DNA from: Simiduia agarivorans SA1 = DSM 21679
Lineage (GTDB): Bacteria; Pseudomonadota; Gammaproteobacteria; Pseudomonadales; Cellvibrionaceae
Length of the DNA stretch: 64,000 nucleotides
Assembly (NCBI RefSeq): GCF_000305785.2
Contig: NC_018868.3
Location: forward strand, 3,580,270-3,644,269
Direction: 5' to 3'
Made by a program: the position numbers and the translations under genes. The notes beneath the pieces were generated by a model. That model searched no databases. It worked only from the letters and a program-made list of their open reading frames with translations, and was not told the DNA's origin. This document shows, piece by piece, positions 48,282-58,121 of this stretch (position 1 is the first letter of the stretch; every line of letters starts with the position of its first letter).

Positions 48282-49760
48282 TCAGGCGTTGGTTTGCGCC
48301 GCAGTGGATTCGTTGCTGTGAGCGTTTTGTTTATAGGCCGCCAGTGTGTCGCGGTTGATACCGTAGCGCCAGATAAACACCAGGCCAAGTGCTATTACAA
48401 TGGGACCACCCAAAAATGAGAAATTGGCGATGGCGCGGGCAGTTTCAGGCGCTTGGGTAGTCACACCCTCAGCATAGCCAAGCCACTCCAGGGTAAAGCC
48501 ACTGATAAGTATGCCGACGGAGGTGGCGGCCTTGATCACAAAACTGAAAATGGCCGAATAGCTGCCGTCTTTCAGCTCGCCGGTTTTGTGGAAGTTCACT
48601 TCCGATGCATCGGCAATCATGGAGATGGTCAGCGGAATAATGATGCCACAGCCCAACCAGAACAGCGCCTGGGGCAATGCAAACAAGACGGTGGTATACC
48701 ACTCGCCCATGTTGGCTACTGCTTCGCGAATGGCGGATTGACCAAAGGTGGCAAACATCAGCAGGCCCATGGCCAGCGAAAATACCGTGGCCCCACTGCA
48801 GATGTTACGTTTCTCAAAATGTTTTACCAGCCACACGATCAGCAGTGATCCGAGTGTGAAACCCACCATGGTAGCGCTGTGCACCACGGTCTTCTGGAAT
48901 GCCGACAGCTGCATGTAGTCGATAAAGGTGTAGATCTGCATTTGTGCGGTAAGGCCGATGCCGATTTGCGCCACAAAATAAAACAGAAATACCTTGTTGG
49001 CTTGTGGGTCGCGGAAGATCTGCACAATACTCAGAAAAAATGCCTTGATTCCTGCGTGGGCAGTTTTCATGGCGCGCGAATCGGTGATGTAGTGACGTGT
49101 TAAATAACAGCACAATAAGGTCAGGCACAGGGTGGCGATGGCGATGGTAATGCCCATTTGTTCGTAGTTGGCCACGATATTTGTGCCGTCCAGGCGCGAG
49201 CCGTCGGGATTGATGCCGTCTTTGAAGAACAGCGTCCAGGCCATGGCACCAAAGGTAAAGTTAATGGCCATGTTCACCACGTAGCGAATCGATTGCAGGC
49301 TGGCGCGCGATTCATAGGTGGTACAAATCTCAAAGCCCAGTGCAGTAAAGGGAATCACAAAAATGGTGACGGCGGTGCGCAACAAAATGTTTACCCCTAG
49401 CAGATAGGCAAACAGCAGCCCGTGGTTACTGACTATGGATTCCGGCACAAACCACACAAAGTAGAGCGACAGCGCCACCAGAATGCCACCAATGAGCAGA
49501 TAGGGGTGGCGTCGGCCGAAGCGGCTTTTGGTGTTATCGGTGACGTGGCCCATCACCGGGTCGGTAATCGCATCCCACAGTGTGGTAATGCTGAGCGCAA
49601 GCGCGGCCAGTGTGGCGGGCAAGCCTAATGCCTGTGTATAAAACACCATGGCAAAGTTGCCGATTGTCAACAAGGGAATGGCCGTACCGCTTTCGCCGAG
49701 GGCGTAGTACCACATATCGCGGCGCGGTGCGCCAGACTTGTGAGTGTGTGAAGATTGCAT
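48282..49760 (-). CDS. GPH-family (melibiose-type) sugar:cation symporter
   Basis: A 492-residue MFS permease with about 12 membrane segments. The family motif WDAITDPVMGHVTD and following KSRFGRRHPYLL are the signature of glycoside-pentoside-hexuronide transporters. It probably imports the oligosaccharide or glycoside cleaved by the GH127-like enzyme whose gene starts 22 bp downstream. No signal peptide is needed; the N-terminus is cytosolic. Confidence 0.9.
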   Translation of the reverse strand: MQSSHTHKSGAPRRDMWYYALGESGTAIPLLTIGNFAMVFYTQALGLPATLAALALSITTLWDAITDPVMGHVTDNTKSRFGRRHPYLLIGGILVALSLYFVWFVPESIVSNHGLLFAYLLGVNILLRTAVTIFVIPFTALGFEICTTYESRASLQSIRYVVNMAINFTFGAMAWTLFFKDGINPDGSRLDGTNIVANYEQMGITIAIATLCLTLLCCYLTRHYITDSRAMKTAHAGIKAFFLSIVQIFRDPQANKVFLFYFVAQIGIGLTAQMQIYTFIDYMQLSAFQKTVVHSATMVGFTLGSLLIVWLVKHFEKRNICSGATVFSLAMGLLMFATFGQSAIREAVANMGEWYTTVLFALPQALFWLGCGIIIPLTISMIADASEVNFHKTGELKDGSYSAIFSFVIKAATSVGILISGFTLEWLGYAEGVTTQAPETARAIANFSFLGGPIVIALGLVFIWRYGINRDTLAAYKQNAHSNESTAAQTNA

Positions 49761-49846
49761 ATTGGAACCGAGCTCGTATTACAGGTTATTGCGCCAGTGC
49801 TTTTATAGGGATCGATAATCTGTGCATTGCTGCTTATCGCAAAAAA

Positions 49847-51247
49847 TCAGTGTTGTTTTGGTCGGTAGCCGTGCAGTCCGTAGTAGATCACGTACAGGTA
49901 GCAGGCGAGCGGTACGATCAGGGACAGCTCCATACTGATGAGATCGGCCACCAGTCCCATCAGGGGTGGCACCAGCGCTGCACCGAGAATGGCCATAATC
50001 AGCATGGACGAGCCCTGGCTGGTGAAACGCCCCAGATTGTTAATGGCCAGCGTAAAAACATTTGACCACATGATGGAATTGAACAAGCCCACTGCAATCA
50101 CACACCACATAGCGGCCTTAGCGCCCACCAGCATGGCAATCGCCAGTAGTAAAACGATCACACTGGCGAACGCCATAAGTGTGCGATTTGGACTGAATTT
50201 ACACACCAACATCAATGCAATATTGAGCGCAATAAAGCCGGCCCATATTGTGGCTGCAGTCCAGGATACCAACAGGCCGCAAAGGCCGAAGGCCAATGCC
50301 CATACCAGCGCGAACAAGGCCATAATGCTGCTGCGTTTGAGGTTGTCTGTGAATGCTATGGCACCCAGAAAGCGCCCAACCATCAGACCGGCCCAGTAGA
50401 GTGATAAGTAAATGCTGGCTTCTAGCTCGGCCATGCCGGCAATGTCCGGCAGCCCGAGGTATTTGATCAGAATACTGCCCAGCGCCACTTCGGCACCCAC
50501 GTACATAAAGATGCAGACAGCACCCAGTGTCAGATGGCGGAATTGCCAGACGCTGCCTTTGGTATCTTGTTGCAGATTGACATCTTCAAACGCGGGCAGT
50601 CTGATTAGTTTAAAAAACACCGCCATGAAAAACAGCGTGGTCGCCATTACGGTGTATGGCGGTGCTACGCTGTTGACATCGGCGCTCAAGCCCGAATGAC
50701 TGAAAATAAGGATGCCGCCGATGATCGGCGCTAATGTGGTACCCAAGGAATTCAGCGCCTGGGAAAGGTTGAGCCGGCCAGATGCGGTTTCGGGCCGTCC
50801 GAGGATAGACACATACGGATTGGCAGCGATCTGCAGAATCGCCATGCCGCCGGCCAGCACAAATAAAGCAAACAAAAACAGCCCATAGCTTTCCAGGCTG
50901 GCGGCGGGGCGGAATAGCAGGCAACCGGCGGCCATGATAAACAGACCCAGGCTAAGCCCGTTCTGATAGCCAATCAAATTCAGCAGGTCTTTGCCTTTTT
51001 GCGCGAATAAAAAATACACCAACGAGACCACGAAATAGGCGATAAAAAACGCGAACTGTACCAGCATGGCCTGGGTGTTGGTCAGCGTGAACACGTCCTG
51101 TAGATGGGGTATGAGAATATCGTTCAGCGCTGTGATAAATCCCCACAGGAAAAACAGGATGGTGAGAAAGCAGAGGGGTACCCAGTAACGGCTTTGTGAC
51201 TCGCGGTTATTCAGCGGGGTGTCCGGACTAAGGGTGTTTGTATTCAT
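49847..51247 (-). CDS. FHS-family (FucP-like) sugar:proton symporter
   Basis: A 466-residue MFS permease of the same family as that at 22830-24086, with FFLWGFITALNDILIPHLQD, NLIGYQNGLSL and ANPYVSILGRPETASGRLN in order. Its partner kinase (ROK) lies 36 bp upstream in the same operon, so the cargo is a hexose for ROK phosphorylation. The two FHS copies flank the locus and are likely specialised for different monosaccharides. Confidence 0.9.
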   Translation of the reverse strand: MNTNTLSPDTPLNNRESQSRYWVPLCFLTILFFLWGFITALNDILIPHLQDVFTLTNTQAMLVQFAFFIAYFVVSLVYFLFAQKGKDLLNLIGYQNGLSLGLFIMAAGCLLFRPAASLESYGLFLFALFVLAGGMAILQIAANPYVSILGRPETASGRLNLSQALNSLGTTLAPIIGGILIFSHSGLSADVNSVAPPYTVMATTLFFMAVFFKLIRLPAFEDVNLQQDTKGSVWQFRHLTLGAVCIFMYVGAEVALGSILIKYLGLPDIAGMAELEASIYLSLYWAGLMVGRFLGAIAFTDNLKRSSIMALFALVWALAFGLCGLLVSWTAATIWAGFIALNIALMLVCKFSPNRTLMAFASVIVLLLAIAMLVGAKAAMWCVIAVGLFNSIMWSNVFTLAINNLGRFTSQGSSMLIMAILGAALVPPLMGLVADLISMELSLIVPLACYLYVIYYGLHGYRPKQH

Positions 51248-51283
51248 GCGCAGCTGCTCGTGGTTGTGCGTTATTGTTATGGA

Positions 51284-52315
51284 TCAGGCCAAGGGCCAAA
51301 CAGATGAGGCGGTGCAGGCCGGTTTCGATGTGGTCGCGTGTTTGTCAGCTGATGACAATGCGAGCTGCGCCACACCCACCGCGGCGTAGTCACCGATTTG
51401 CTCGCCCAATGCGGCAGGTACCACCCGGCATACCGCTGCCGCGCCGGGCAGGGCTTCACGCGCAATGACTGCGTGGGCGGCAGGGGCAATAAACGATTCA
51501 CAGCGCGCAAACACACTACCGATCACAATGTATTCGGGGTTCAGCAGGTCGATCACCATGCTCAGGCCCTGGCCCAACCGTTTGCCGGATTCTGCAAACA
51601 CCTTCAGCGCGAGGGCATCACCTGCGCATGCGTGCTGTGCCAGTTGCTGTGTCGTCAGTGTGGCCAGTTCGGCTTCGGTGCGGCACCAGGCCGGCCCCTG
51701 ATTGTGTTGCCAGGCTTCCCGTACGGCCGCCTGACCGAGCAGTCGGATACCTGCGCCGCTGCAAAATCCCTCGAACGAACCGTGTTTGCCAAAGGCCAAC
51801 GGGCCAGAGTCGGCCAGCCGGATATGGCCCAGCTCACCGGCCAGGTCGTTGGTGCCGCTGTAGAGTTGCCCGTTCAGAATCAAGCCGGCGCCCAGTCCGG
51901 TGCCGAACGTGAGAAACACCATGTTGCGGCTGCCTTTGCCTGCACCAAACCGCCATTCGGCCAGCGCACCGGCATTGGCGTCATTTTGCAGAGCGGCGGG
52001 CACACCAAAGAGGTTGCTGAAAAAGCGGGTGACCGGCACCGCGTCCCAACCGGGCAGATTGGGCGGAGACAGGACTAACCCCCGGGCGCTGTCGAGCGGG
52101 CCTCCGCAGCTGATGCCGATGGCCCGCAGCGACGTAAGGTGATCCGGGCTGAAGCGTTCGCGCGCCAGCGCAGCCAGTTGCTTGAGCGTCTCCATGGGGG
52201 GTTGCGAAGTGTTGGTGTTCAGCACCTCCCGGCGCAACAGTTCACCGTTGATGGTGGCCAGTACCAGGGCGCATTTGGTGCCGCCAATATCCACACCCAG
52301 CAGGTAACCGCTCAT
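51284..52315 (-). CDS. ROK-family sugar kinase lacking the usual zinc-cysteine motif
   Basis: The 343-residue kinase starts YLLGVDIGGTKCALVL (phosphate loop), has LQNDANAGALAEW with the catalytic Asp, and TFGTGLGAGLIL. Where most ROK proteins have a CxCGxxGC zinc site, this one reads GPLAFGKHGSFEGFCSG, so zinc binding is lost or changed; the preceding GHI histidine is kept. No HTH domain is present, so it is an enzyme and not a NagC/XylR-type repressor. It probably phosphorylates glucose, mannose or fructose at position 6. First gene of a four-gene operon. Confidence 0.85.
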   Translation of the reverse strand: MSGYLLGVDIGGTKCALVLATINGELLRREVLNTNTSQPPMETLKQLAALARERFSPDHLTSLRAIGISCGGPLDSARGLVLSPPNLPGWDAVPVTRFFSNLFGVPAALQNDANAGALAEWRFGAGKGSRNMVFLTFGTGLGAGLILNGQLYSGTNDLAGELGHIRLADSGPLAFGKHGSFEGFCSGAGIRLLGQAAVREAWQHNQGPAWCRTEAELATLTTQQLAQHACAGDALALKVFAESGKRLGQGLSMVIDLLNPEYIVIGSVFARCESFIAPAAHAVIAREALPGAAAVCRVVPAALGEQIGDYAAVGVAQLALSSADKHATTSKPACTASSVWPLA

Positions 52316-52402
52316 ATATCACGCTCGAATTCAGGTCACTTATCGTTATTGTCCGGACCGGCGCCAGGCCAGACCGGTTGATCGGAATAGATTACTATTG
52401 AT

Positions 52403-52432
52403 TGAATATGCTTGCAATCATTGGTGATCACT
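52403..52432 (-). promoter_or_regulatory. Phased 10-bp repeat array upstream of the ROK kinase operon
   Basis: On the minus strand three ten-base units carry cores GTGATC, ATGATT and GCATAT, in positions 52431-52426, 52421-52416 and 52411-52406, each preceded by an A. The array is 91 bases before the ROK start and overlaps the stop codon (52428-52430) of the clan GH-A gene. It thus drives the ROK operon from the end of the preceding one. The opening GAGTGATCAC matches the array at 59603. Confidence 0.6.
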
Positions 52433-54005
52433 CACTGACAGGTGGCAATTCAATCAACGACAGGCTGTGGGGCGGCAGGGATACCGTGGCACCGGCGGGG
52501 TGGTGCCGGGGGACGAGGTGGAGTGGGCCTTGTGCCCAAATGGGACCACTACCCTCGTACTGCACCGCCACCGATGCAGGCGCCTGCTCGCTGGCTGGAT
52601 AGATCCATTGCGTTGCCGTTGTGCCGGCATTGGCACCGGGCATTGACGGTAGCGCGATGGTCAGCGGGTGGCCGCTCCGATTGATAATCCACAGCGCGAG
52701 TCCGTCGTTTCCGCTCAGTGCGGCACCGTAGAGTGCGCGCTGTTGGGCATCGCCTTCGATGGTTATGCCAAGCAGGGGGTTATTGCTGAAGTCGAGCGGG
52801 TGCATCTGCTCTTGGCGCAAGGCGATGCTGGTGAGGTGGGCGTAGAGCTGACCCATTTTGGTGAGTGTGCCGGAGCGCGTGTCGATGGGCAGCCCGAGGC
52901 CCCAGCCGTGATCGAGGTTACCAATGCTGTGGTGGTTGAGAATCTCGATGGCATCGGGATTGTTCATGCCGTTGAGTAAAAAGCTGGCCTGATAGAGCGA
53001 GTTCCAGCCGGTATCCCGGGTGGCCAGCATCCATTCTGCCGAGGGGCCGGTGCCGTGAAATTGTTTGTAGTAAGCAATCACATTGTATTCGGTAATCCAC
53101 ATGGGGTAGTCGCCGAAACGTTGTTTGATCAGTTTTGCTGCGCGATCAAGTGTGGCGGTGGGGTAGGCGAGAAAAGCTTTGGCGCGTTCGGCATCGGTGG
53201 TGTAAGGGTCGAGTTTTTGTCGCTTCATTACGTAGTGGTGCAATATCAACGCGTCGAAGTGGGGCCGGAATTCCGGTCGCATGATCTGTTTATTCCAGTT
53301 CACCATGGCGACCGAGTCGTCTTCGTGATGGCTTTCGAACAGGTCGTCTTCACGAGTGACGATACCAATGCGCACATCGGGAAAGAGTTCGCGAATGGCC
53401 GGGCTGAGTCTGGCCACGCGGCGGGCGTAGTTCAGACCGCGCTCGGCCTCGCCGAATTCATTGCCCCAGAAATAGGTTTCATTATCCATCTCCACGTAGC
53501 GGATATCCGCGCCGGCGGCTTTGAGTTTTTTCAGCGCTGGAATTTGCTCGTCTTCACGGGTGGTGAGATTGAGCATCCATTGGATTTCCGCATCAATGGC
53601 TTCGCCGAATTCCAGAAATTTTTCCGGTCCCAGGGCGCCATCGGGCATGTTGCGGGTGTCTTCTACTAATTCAAGCATCCAGTTAAATGCGCCCGGTGGC
53701 CAGATGGCGGTGATTTCCTGCTCGGGGATAAAGTGACCGCGATGCCAGTCCCAGAAAGATGCAGGGCTGCCGGAGGGGTATCGTATGCCCTGCGCGTTGA
53801 GGGCGCGCAGCAGTGCCCGGTAGGCCGGGTTGGCGGCGGGGTCGTCACTGGTCTCGTGTACGCCGTTGACGCCAAACAGACGGGGATTGATAGGGGTGCC
53901 CTTGCCAACGGTGACGGACACTGGTGAGCTGCCAGTGGTGTCCGCCCACAGGGGCTGGGTGACAAAACATGCGGATAAGGTCAGCGGCAATAACCAGCGT
54001 TTCAT
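52428..54005 (-). CDS. Secreted clan GH-A glycoside hydrolase (GH51/GH79-like)
   Basis: A 525-residue secreted enzyme (signal peptide ending PLWA-DTT) with a TIM barrel followed by a beta domain. The acid/base is probably Glu176 in EMDNETYF, and the nucleophile Glu306 in WITEYNV, as in clan GH-A enzymes. The layout (barrel, then C-terminal beta sandwich with a final PPHSLSLIEL) is like alpha-L-arabinofuranosidases and beta-glucuronidases of GH51/GH79. I cannot name the exact family, so the substrate is open. It is the last gene in the rhamnose-kinase/GH125 operon. Confidence 0.75.
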   Translation of the reverse strand: MKRWLLPLTLSACFVTQPLWADTTGSSPVSVTVGKGTPINPRLFGVNGVHETSDDPAANPAYRALLRALNAQGIRYPSGSPASFWDWHRGHFIPEQEITAIWPPGAFNWMLELVEDTRNMPDGALGPEKFLEFGEAIDAEIQWMLNLTTREDEQIPALKKLKAAGADIRYVEMDNETYFWGNEFGEAERGLNYARRVARLSPAIRELFPDVRIGIVTREDDLFESHHEDDSVAMVNWNKQIMRPEFRPHFDALILHHYVMKRQKLDPYTTDAERAKAFLAYPTATLDRAAKLIKQRFGDYPMWITEYNVIAYYKQFHGTGPSAEWMLATRDTGWNSLYQASFLLNGMNNPDAIEILNHHSIGNLDHGWGLGLPIDTRSGTLTKMGQLYAHLTSIALRQEQMHPLDFSNNPLLGITIEGDAQQRALYGAALSGNDGLALWIINRSGHPLTIALPSMPGANAGTTATQWIYPASEQAPASVAVQYEGSGPIWAQGPLHLVPRHHPAGATVSLPPHSLSLIELPPVSE

Positions 54006-54090
54006 GGCGGACTCCCAATGAGCTGTGCTGCGGGTCGCGCCAAGCCGGCCCGCTTTTTGTAGGTTAAGAAATGGCGTTGTTCGCGCCGAA

Positions 54091-55515
54091 TCAAAAGTGT
54101 TGTTTCAGCAGTGCCGGTCGCTCACGATGCAATTTCAGGATCAGCTCACCAAATAGGGTATTGGCCCAGGCGAACCAGTCGCGTGAATATTCCGCAGGAT
54201 TATCCTTGTCGAAGGCCTCGTGCATGAAGCCGGTTTCCGCATCGGAATTGCACAGCCACTGCAGGCACTGGTTGATTTCGGCATCGTCGTGACTGGTCAT
54301 GGCGCGCAGGATAATACCCATGGGCCAGATACGGCGCTTACCGGTATGGGGGCTGCCCTGTCCTTCAGCTGCGCTGCCGCGCAGGTAGTAGGGGTTGCTG
54401 TCGCTCAACAAAAATTTCCGGGTGTTCCGGTAAATTTCGTTGTTCACGAAGCGGTGGTCCAGATAAGGTAGCGACATGAGCGATGGAACATTGGCATCGT
54501 CCATAAACAGTGCGTTGCCAAAGCCGTCCACTTCGTAGGCGTATATTTTTCCGAAATCAAGGTGGTCGCGTACCGCGGCAGATGCAATGGCAGCTTCCAC
54601 CTGGTCCGCCATGACACGGGCGCGCTGTGCAAACGCGCGGTCGTCAAACAACGCGTCCAGCATCTCTGCCAACTGACGCAAACTGATCACCGCAAACAGA
54701 TTGCTCGGAATGAGAAACGGAAACAGGGTGGCATCATCGGACGGGCGGAACGCGCTGGCAATCAGGCCCACCGGTTTTACCGGTCGACCAGTACCTTCAA
54801 ACACCGGCGCATCAATCATGCGAGGCGAGCTGCGCACAAACCGGTAGTCGGATTCGCCATCAAAGCGCTGCTCTGCTTTGAAGGTCTGCTCGATATTGAG
54901 CATGGCCTGACGCCAGCGTTGGTCAAAGGGCGCCGTGTTGCCGGTGGCTTTCCAGTAGTGCCAGCCAAGGCGGATGGCGTAACACAGCGAGTCGATCTCC
55001 CATTTACGCTCATGAATGCCCGGTTTGGGCGATGGCTCGTCTGATGACCAGTATGACTCGCGTGTGAGGTCCTTGTAGAAAGCGTTGGCGTAAGGATCTG
55101 TCAGGATGCACGTAGTCTGACGATTGATCAGCCCCTGCATGAGCAGATCAATTTGCCGGTCCTGATTCACAAAAGGCAAATAGGGCCACACCTGGGCGGT
55201 GCTGTCTCTGAGCCACATGGCATCAATATCGCCGGTGATAATAAATGTATCGGGGCGGCCATCGATCATTTCGAAATCAACGGTGGTGTCGAGCGTATTG
55301 GGCAGGCAGTTGACAAAGAGTTGTTTGAGTTTGGGAGAGGCAATGGTTCCGGCCACATCTGCCAATGCTTGTTCCAGCGCGAGGCTGTGATAAGTGCGTG
55401 CGGCAGGCGCGGGGCGTCGCAGTGGAAACGCTTGGCTAGGTGCCGCACCCAGACGACTACTGGTCAGTGCAGCGCCGGACGCGGCCAGGGAAACGAACTG
55501 TCGGCGGTTGATCAT
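54091..55515 (-). CDS. GH125 exo-alpha-1,6-mannosidase, Tat-type signal
   Basis: A 474-residue GH125 enzyme; characterised members are inverting exo-alpha-1,6-mannosidases. Strong family features are TGDIDAMWLRDSTAQVWPY (substrate pocket), KWEIDSLCYAIRLGW (acid region) and YLDHRFVNNEIYRNTRKF near the end. The N-terminus (NRRQFVSLAASGAAL) has twin arginines and a hydrophobic core, so export by Tat is likely. Together with GH92 and GH38 it shows that an alpha-mannose backbone or branch is being dismantled. It lies 29 bp after pgi on the same strand. Confidence 0.93.
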   Translation of the reverse strand: MINRRQFVSLAASGAALTSSRLGAAPSQAFPLRRPAPAARTYHSLALEQALADVAGTIASPKLKQLFVNCLPNTLDTTVDFEMIDGRPDTFIITGDIDAMWLRDSTAQVWPYLPFVNQDRQIDLLMQGLINRQTTCILTDPYANAFYKDLTRESYWSSDEPSPKPGIHERKWEIDSLCYAIRLGWHYWKATGNTAPFDQRWRQAMLNIEQTFKAEQRFDGESDYRFVRSSPRMIDAPVFEGTGRPVKPVGLIASAFRPSDDATLFPFLIPSNLFAVISLRQLAEMLDALFDDRAFAQRARVMADQVEAAIASAAVRDHLDFGKIYAYEVDGFGNALFMDDANVPSLMSLPYLDHRFVNNEIYRNTRKFLLSDSNPYYLRGSAAEGQGSPHTGKRRIWPMGIILRAMTSHDDAEINQCLQWLCNSDAETGFMHEAFDKDNPAEYSRDWFAWANTLFGELILKLHRERPALLKQHF

Positions 55516-55544
55516 GGTTGCTGGACTCTGTTTCTTTATCGCTA

Positions 55545-57179
55545 TTATTTGTTGGTGTGATGATGCGCTTGGTAGCGTGCTACCAGCGCATTGGTAGACC
55601 CATCAAAGGGGCTTGCACTGGCACCCGTAAGTGCCGGATGAATTTCGTTACACAGCTGTTTGCCAAGTTCTACGCCCCACTGGTCGAAGGCGTTGATATC
55701 CCAGATGACCGACTGCACAAACACCTTGTGTTCATACAGTGCGATCAATGCCCCCAGTGTGTCGGGGCTGAGTTTTTCGAACAGCAGAGTGCTGGACGGG
55801 CGGTTACCTGGCATCATTTTGTGCGGTGCCAGTGTGCGTGCAACGTCAGCATTGAAACCCATCTGCTCGAATTCCGCCTGTGCTTGCTCAAAGGATTTAC
55901 CCAGCATCAGTGCGCGGCTCTGGCTCAAGCAGTTGGCAAACAACTGCGAATGGTGATCCGCCAAGGGGTGATGACTGGCCAGACTGACAATAAAATCCAC
56001 CGGCACCCGATGACTGCCCTGGTGCAACAGTTGATGAAACGAGTGCTGGCCGTTGGTGCCCACTTCGCCCCAGATGACGGGGCCTGTGCTATGCTCCACG
56101 ACATCGCCCCGGCGGTTTACCCGTTTGCCATTGCTCTCCATATCGAGTTGCTGGATGTATTTGGTGAACTCACCCAGATAGTGGTCGTAGGGTAGAATGG
56201 CGTGGCTTTGTGCACCCCAGAAATTGCTGTACCAAACACCCAGCAGCGCCATGATAACCGGCAGGTTGCGCTCAGGTGCAGTGTCTGAAAAATGCTGATC
56301 CATACGTGCGGCGCCGGCCAGCAGTCGCTCGAAATTCATCATGCCGCAGGCCAGTGCGATTGGGAGGCCGATCGCCGACCAGAGCGAGTAGCGGCCGCCG
56401 ACCCAGTCCCACATAGGGAATATATTGTCTCGGCGAATGCCGAATTCGCACGCTGTGTCGATAGCGGAAGTGACTGCCACAAAGTGTTGGGCGGTCGCTC
56501 CCGCATCGTTCAGATTGCCGTTAAGCCAGGCCTGTGCCGAACGCGCGTTGGTGAGCGTTTCGGCGGTGGTAAATGTTTTTGAAGCCACTACAAACAGGGT
56601 GTTTGCGGGGTTGAGATGTTTAAGCGTTTCGCTGAGATCGGCACCGTCGACATTTGACACAAAATGCGTGGAGAGTGTCGGGGCCTGGTAGGGCGTCAGG
56701 GCGCGGCATACCATTTTCGGGCCCAGGTCAGACCCACCAATGCCGATATTGACCACATCGGTGATGCGTTCGCCAGTGGCGCCTCGCCAGTGTCCGCTAT
56801 GAATCTGGTTTACAAAGTCGGCCATTTTCTGCAGCGCGCTGCGTACCACTGCCCGTTGTTCGGGCAAGTGTTTGCAATCACCGCGCAGGGCTACGTGCAA
56901 TACCTGGCGGTTCTCTGTGTTATTCAGCTTTTCACCTGAAAACATGGCGTTTATTGCCGCCGGGACGCCACGGCTTTGGGCCAGTTGAGTCAGTAAAGAA
57001 ACTGTTGGATCGTTGATGTGGTGCTTGCTGAAATCGAGGGTGATGCCGGCAGCGGACAGGGTATATTTTTCCGCGCGCTGTGGATCCTGCTCGAACAGCC
57101 CTGCAATAGACATGTGTTCAAGTTGCTGGCGCTGTTTCGTGAGCGCCTGCCAGACAGGGCTTTGCGTCAAAGTATTCAT
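55545..57179 (-). CDS. pgi: Glucose-6-phosphate isomerase
   Basis: A 544-residue phosphoglucose isomerase that interconverts glucose 6-phosphate and fructose 6-phosphate. The SIS-fold signatures DLSETLKHLNPANTLFVVAS (phosphate binding), GGRYSLWSAIGLP and GSHRVPVDFIVS are intact. It is unusual to find pgi inside a polysaccharide locus, here tied 6 bp from an esterase gene and 29 bp from GH125. The arrangement joins the ROK kinase and PfkB kinase products to glycolysis. Confidence 0.96.
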   Translation of the reverse strand: MNTLTQSPVWQALTKQRQQLEHMSIAGLFEQDPQRAEKYTLSAAGITLDFSKHHINDPTVSLLTQLAQSRGVPAAINAMFSGEKLNNTENRQVLHVALRGDCKHLPEQRAVVRSALQKMADFVNQIHSGHWRGATGERITDVVNIGIGGSDLGPKMVCRALTPYQAPTLSTHFVSNVDGADLSETLKHLNPANTLFVVASKTFTTAETLTNARSAQAWLNGNLNDAGATAQHFVAVTSAIDTACEFGIRRDNIFPMWDWVGGRYSLWSAIGLPIALACGMMNFERLLAGAARMDQHFSDTAPERNLPVIMALLGVWYSNFWGAQSHAILPYDHYLGEFTKYIQQLDMESNGKRVNRRGDVVEHSTGPVIWGEVGTNGQHSFHQLLHQGSHRVPVDFIVSLASHHPLADHHSQLFANCLSQSRALMLGKSFEQAQAEFEQMGFNADVARTLAPHKMMPGNRPSSTLLFEKLSPDTLGALIALYEHKVFVQSVIWDINAFDQWGVELGKQLCNEIHPALTGASASPFDGSTNALVARYQAHHHTNK

Positions 57180-57185
57180 TCGTGC

Positions 57186-58121
57186 TTACTGATCGGTCGG
57201 ATGGGTATCCGTAGAGTGTTGGAGGAACCAATGGTAGATGTCTTCGCCGGCATACACCCTGCGCCAAACATCGTGTGCCATATCGGCGTGAATGGTAAAG
57301 CGTATATCGGCGCTGCTGTTGTCGCGCAGCAGATTGAGGCCGGGATAAAAATGCTGAATGGGAATCACCGGGTCCATGCCGCCGGCAAAACACCAGACCG
57401 GAACTTGTGCCTGGCTGATCGATGTCATGAGAGACGGGTGCCCCCAGCCGGCGACGGGCGCCACAGCAGCAAAAGTTTCCGGATATTTGCTGGCCATGTA
57501 CCAGCTGCCGAAGCCGCCATAACTCAAGCCTGTGAGATAGGTTTTGTTTTTATCCACTCGCAGCTTGCGCCGGGTTTCAGACAGCATTTCCAATAGGTCT
57601 TTTTCGATGGTCTCCCAGCCCTTGGGTAGCAGCGGATCTATTTCGCTCATACTGTCAGTCGCGGGATAGGAAATCATCGGTTGCGTTAACCGCTGTGGCT
57701 TTTCTCGCTCGGGAGTGCCGTCGTACTGGCGACGAGGGATCTGATCGAATGTTCGCTCGTTGAAATAGTTGTTGGTACTGGCAAAATCAAACATTGGTAG
57801 TTGCGGGGCAATAATAACAAACGGCAAGTTTCGTTTTTGCACCCAGGCCTCATAAAGCGGGCCGTGTGTCAGTACGTAGTCGAGCTCTGATTTTCCGTTC
57901 CCCCGTTCGCCGTTGCCGTGCAGAAACAGGATTGTGGGCCAGCGTTTGTCAGGCTGTGCGTTGTAACCTTCAGGCAGGTATACAAAGTAATCCCGCTCGC
58001 TGCCGTCCAGTTGGCTGGTCAGCGACCAGCGTTCCAGTCGGGCTGGATCTTCCGCAGGCTCACAAGCTGACAGTGCCCATGCAGTCAAAGCGCACAATAA
58101 CGCGTTAAGCGGCTTGGTCAT
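57186..58121 (-). CDS. Carbohydrate esterase-like lipoprotein (alpha/beta-hydrolase)
   Basis: A 311-residue lipoprotein with lipobox ALSAC. It follows the phospholipase/carboxylesterase (PHB-depolymerase-like) fold: FLHGNGERGNG, nucleophile elbow TGLSYGGFGSW, Asp in FAGGMDPVIP and His in DMAHDVWRRVY. I start at ATG 58121, which overlaps the kinase stop by ATGA; the longer frame lies within the kinase gene. Deacetylation or feruloyl-type de-esterification of the glycan is likely, but the acyl group is unknown. Confidence 0.82.
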   Translation of the reverse strand: MTKPLNALLCALTAWALSACEPAEDPARLERWSLTSQLDGSERDYFVYLPEGYNAQPDKRWPTILFLHGNGERGNGKSELDYVLTHGPLYEAWVQKRNLPFVIIAPQLPMFDFASTNNYFNERTFDQIPRRQYDGTPEREKPQRLTQPMISYPATDSMSEIDPLLPKGWETIEKDLLEMLSETRRKLRVDKNKTYLTGLSYGGFGSWYMASKYPETFAAVAPVAGWGHPSLMTSISQAQVPVWCFAGGMDPVIPIQHFYPGLNLLRDNSSADIRFTIHADMAHDVWRRVYAGEDIYHWFLQHSTDTHPTDQ

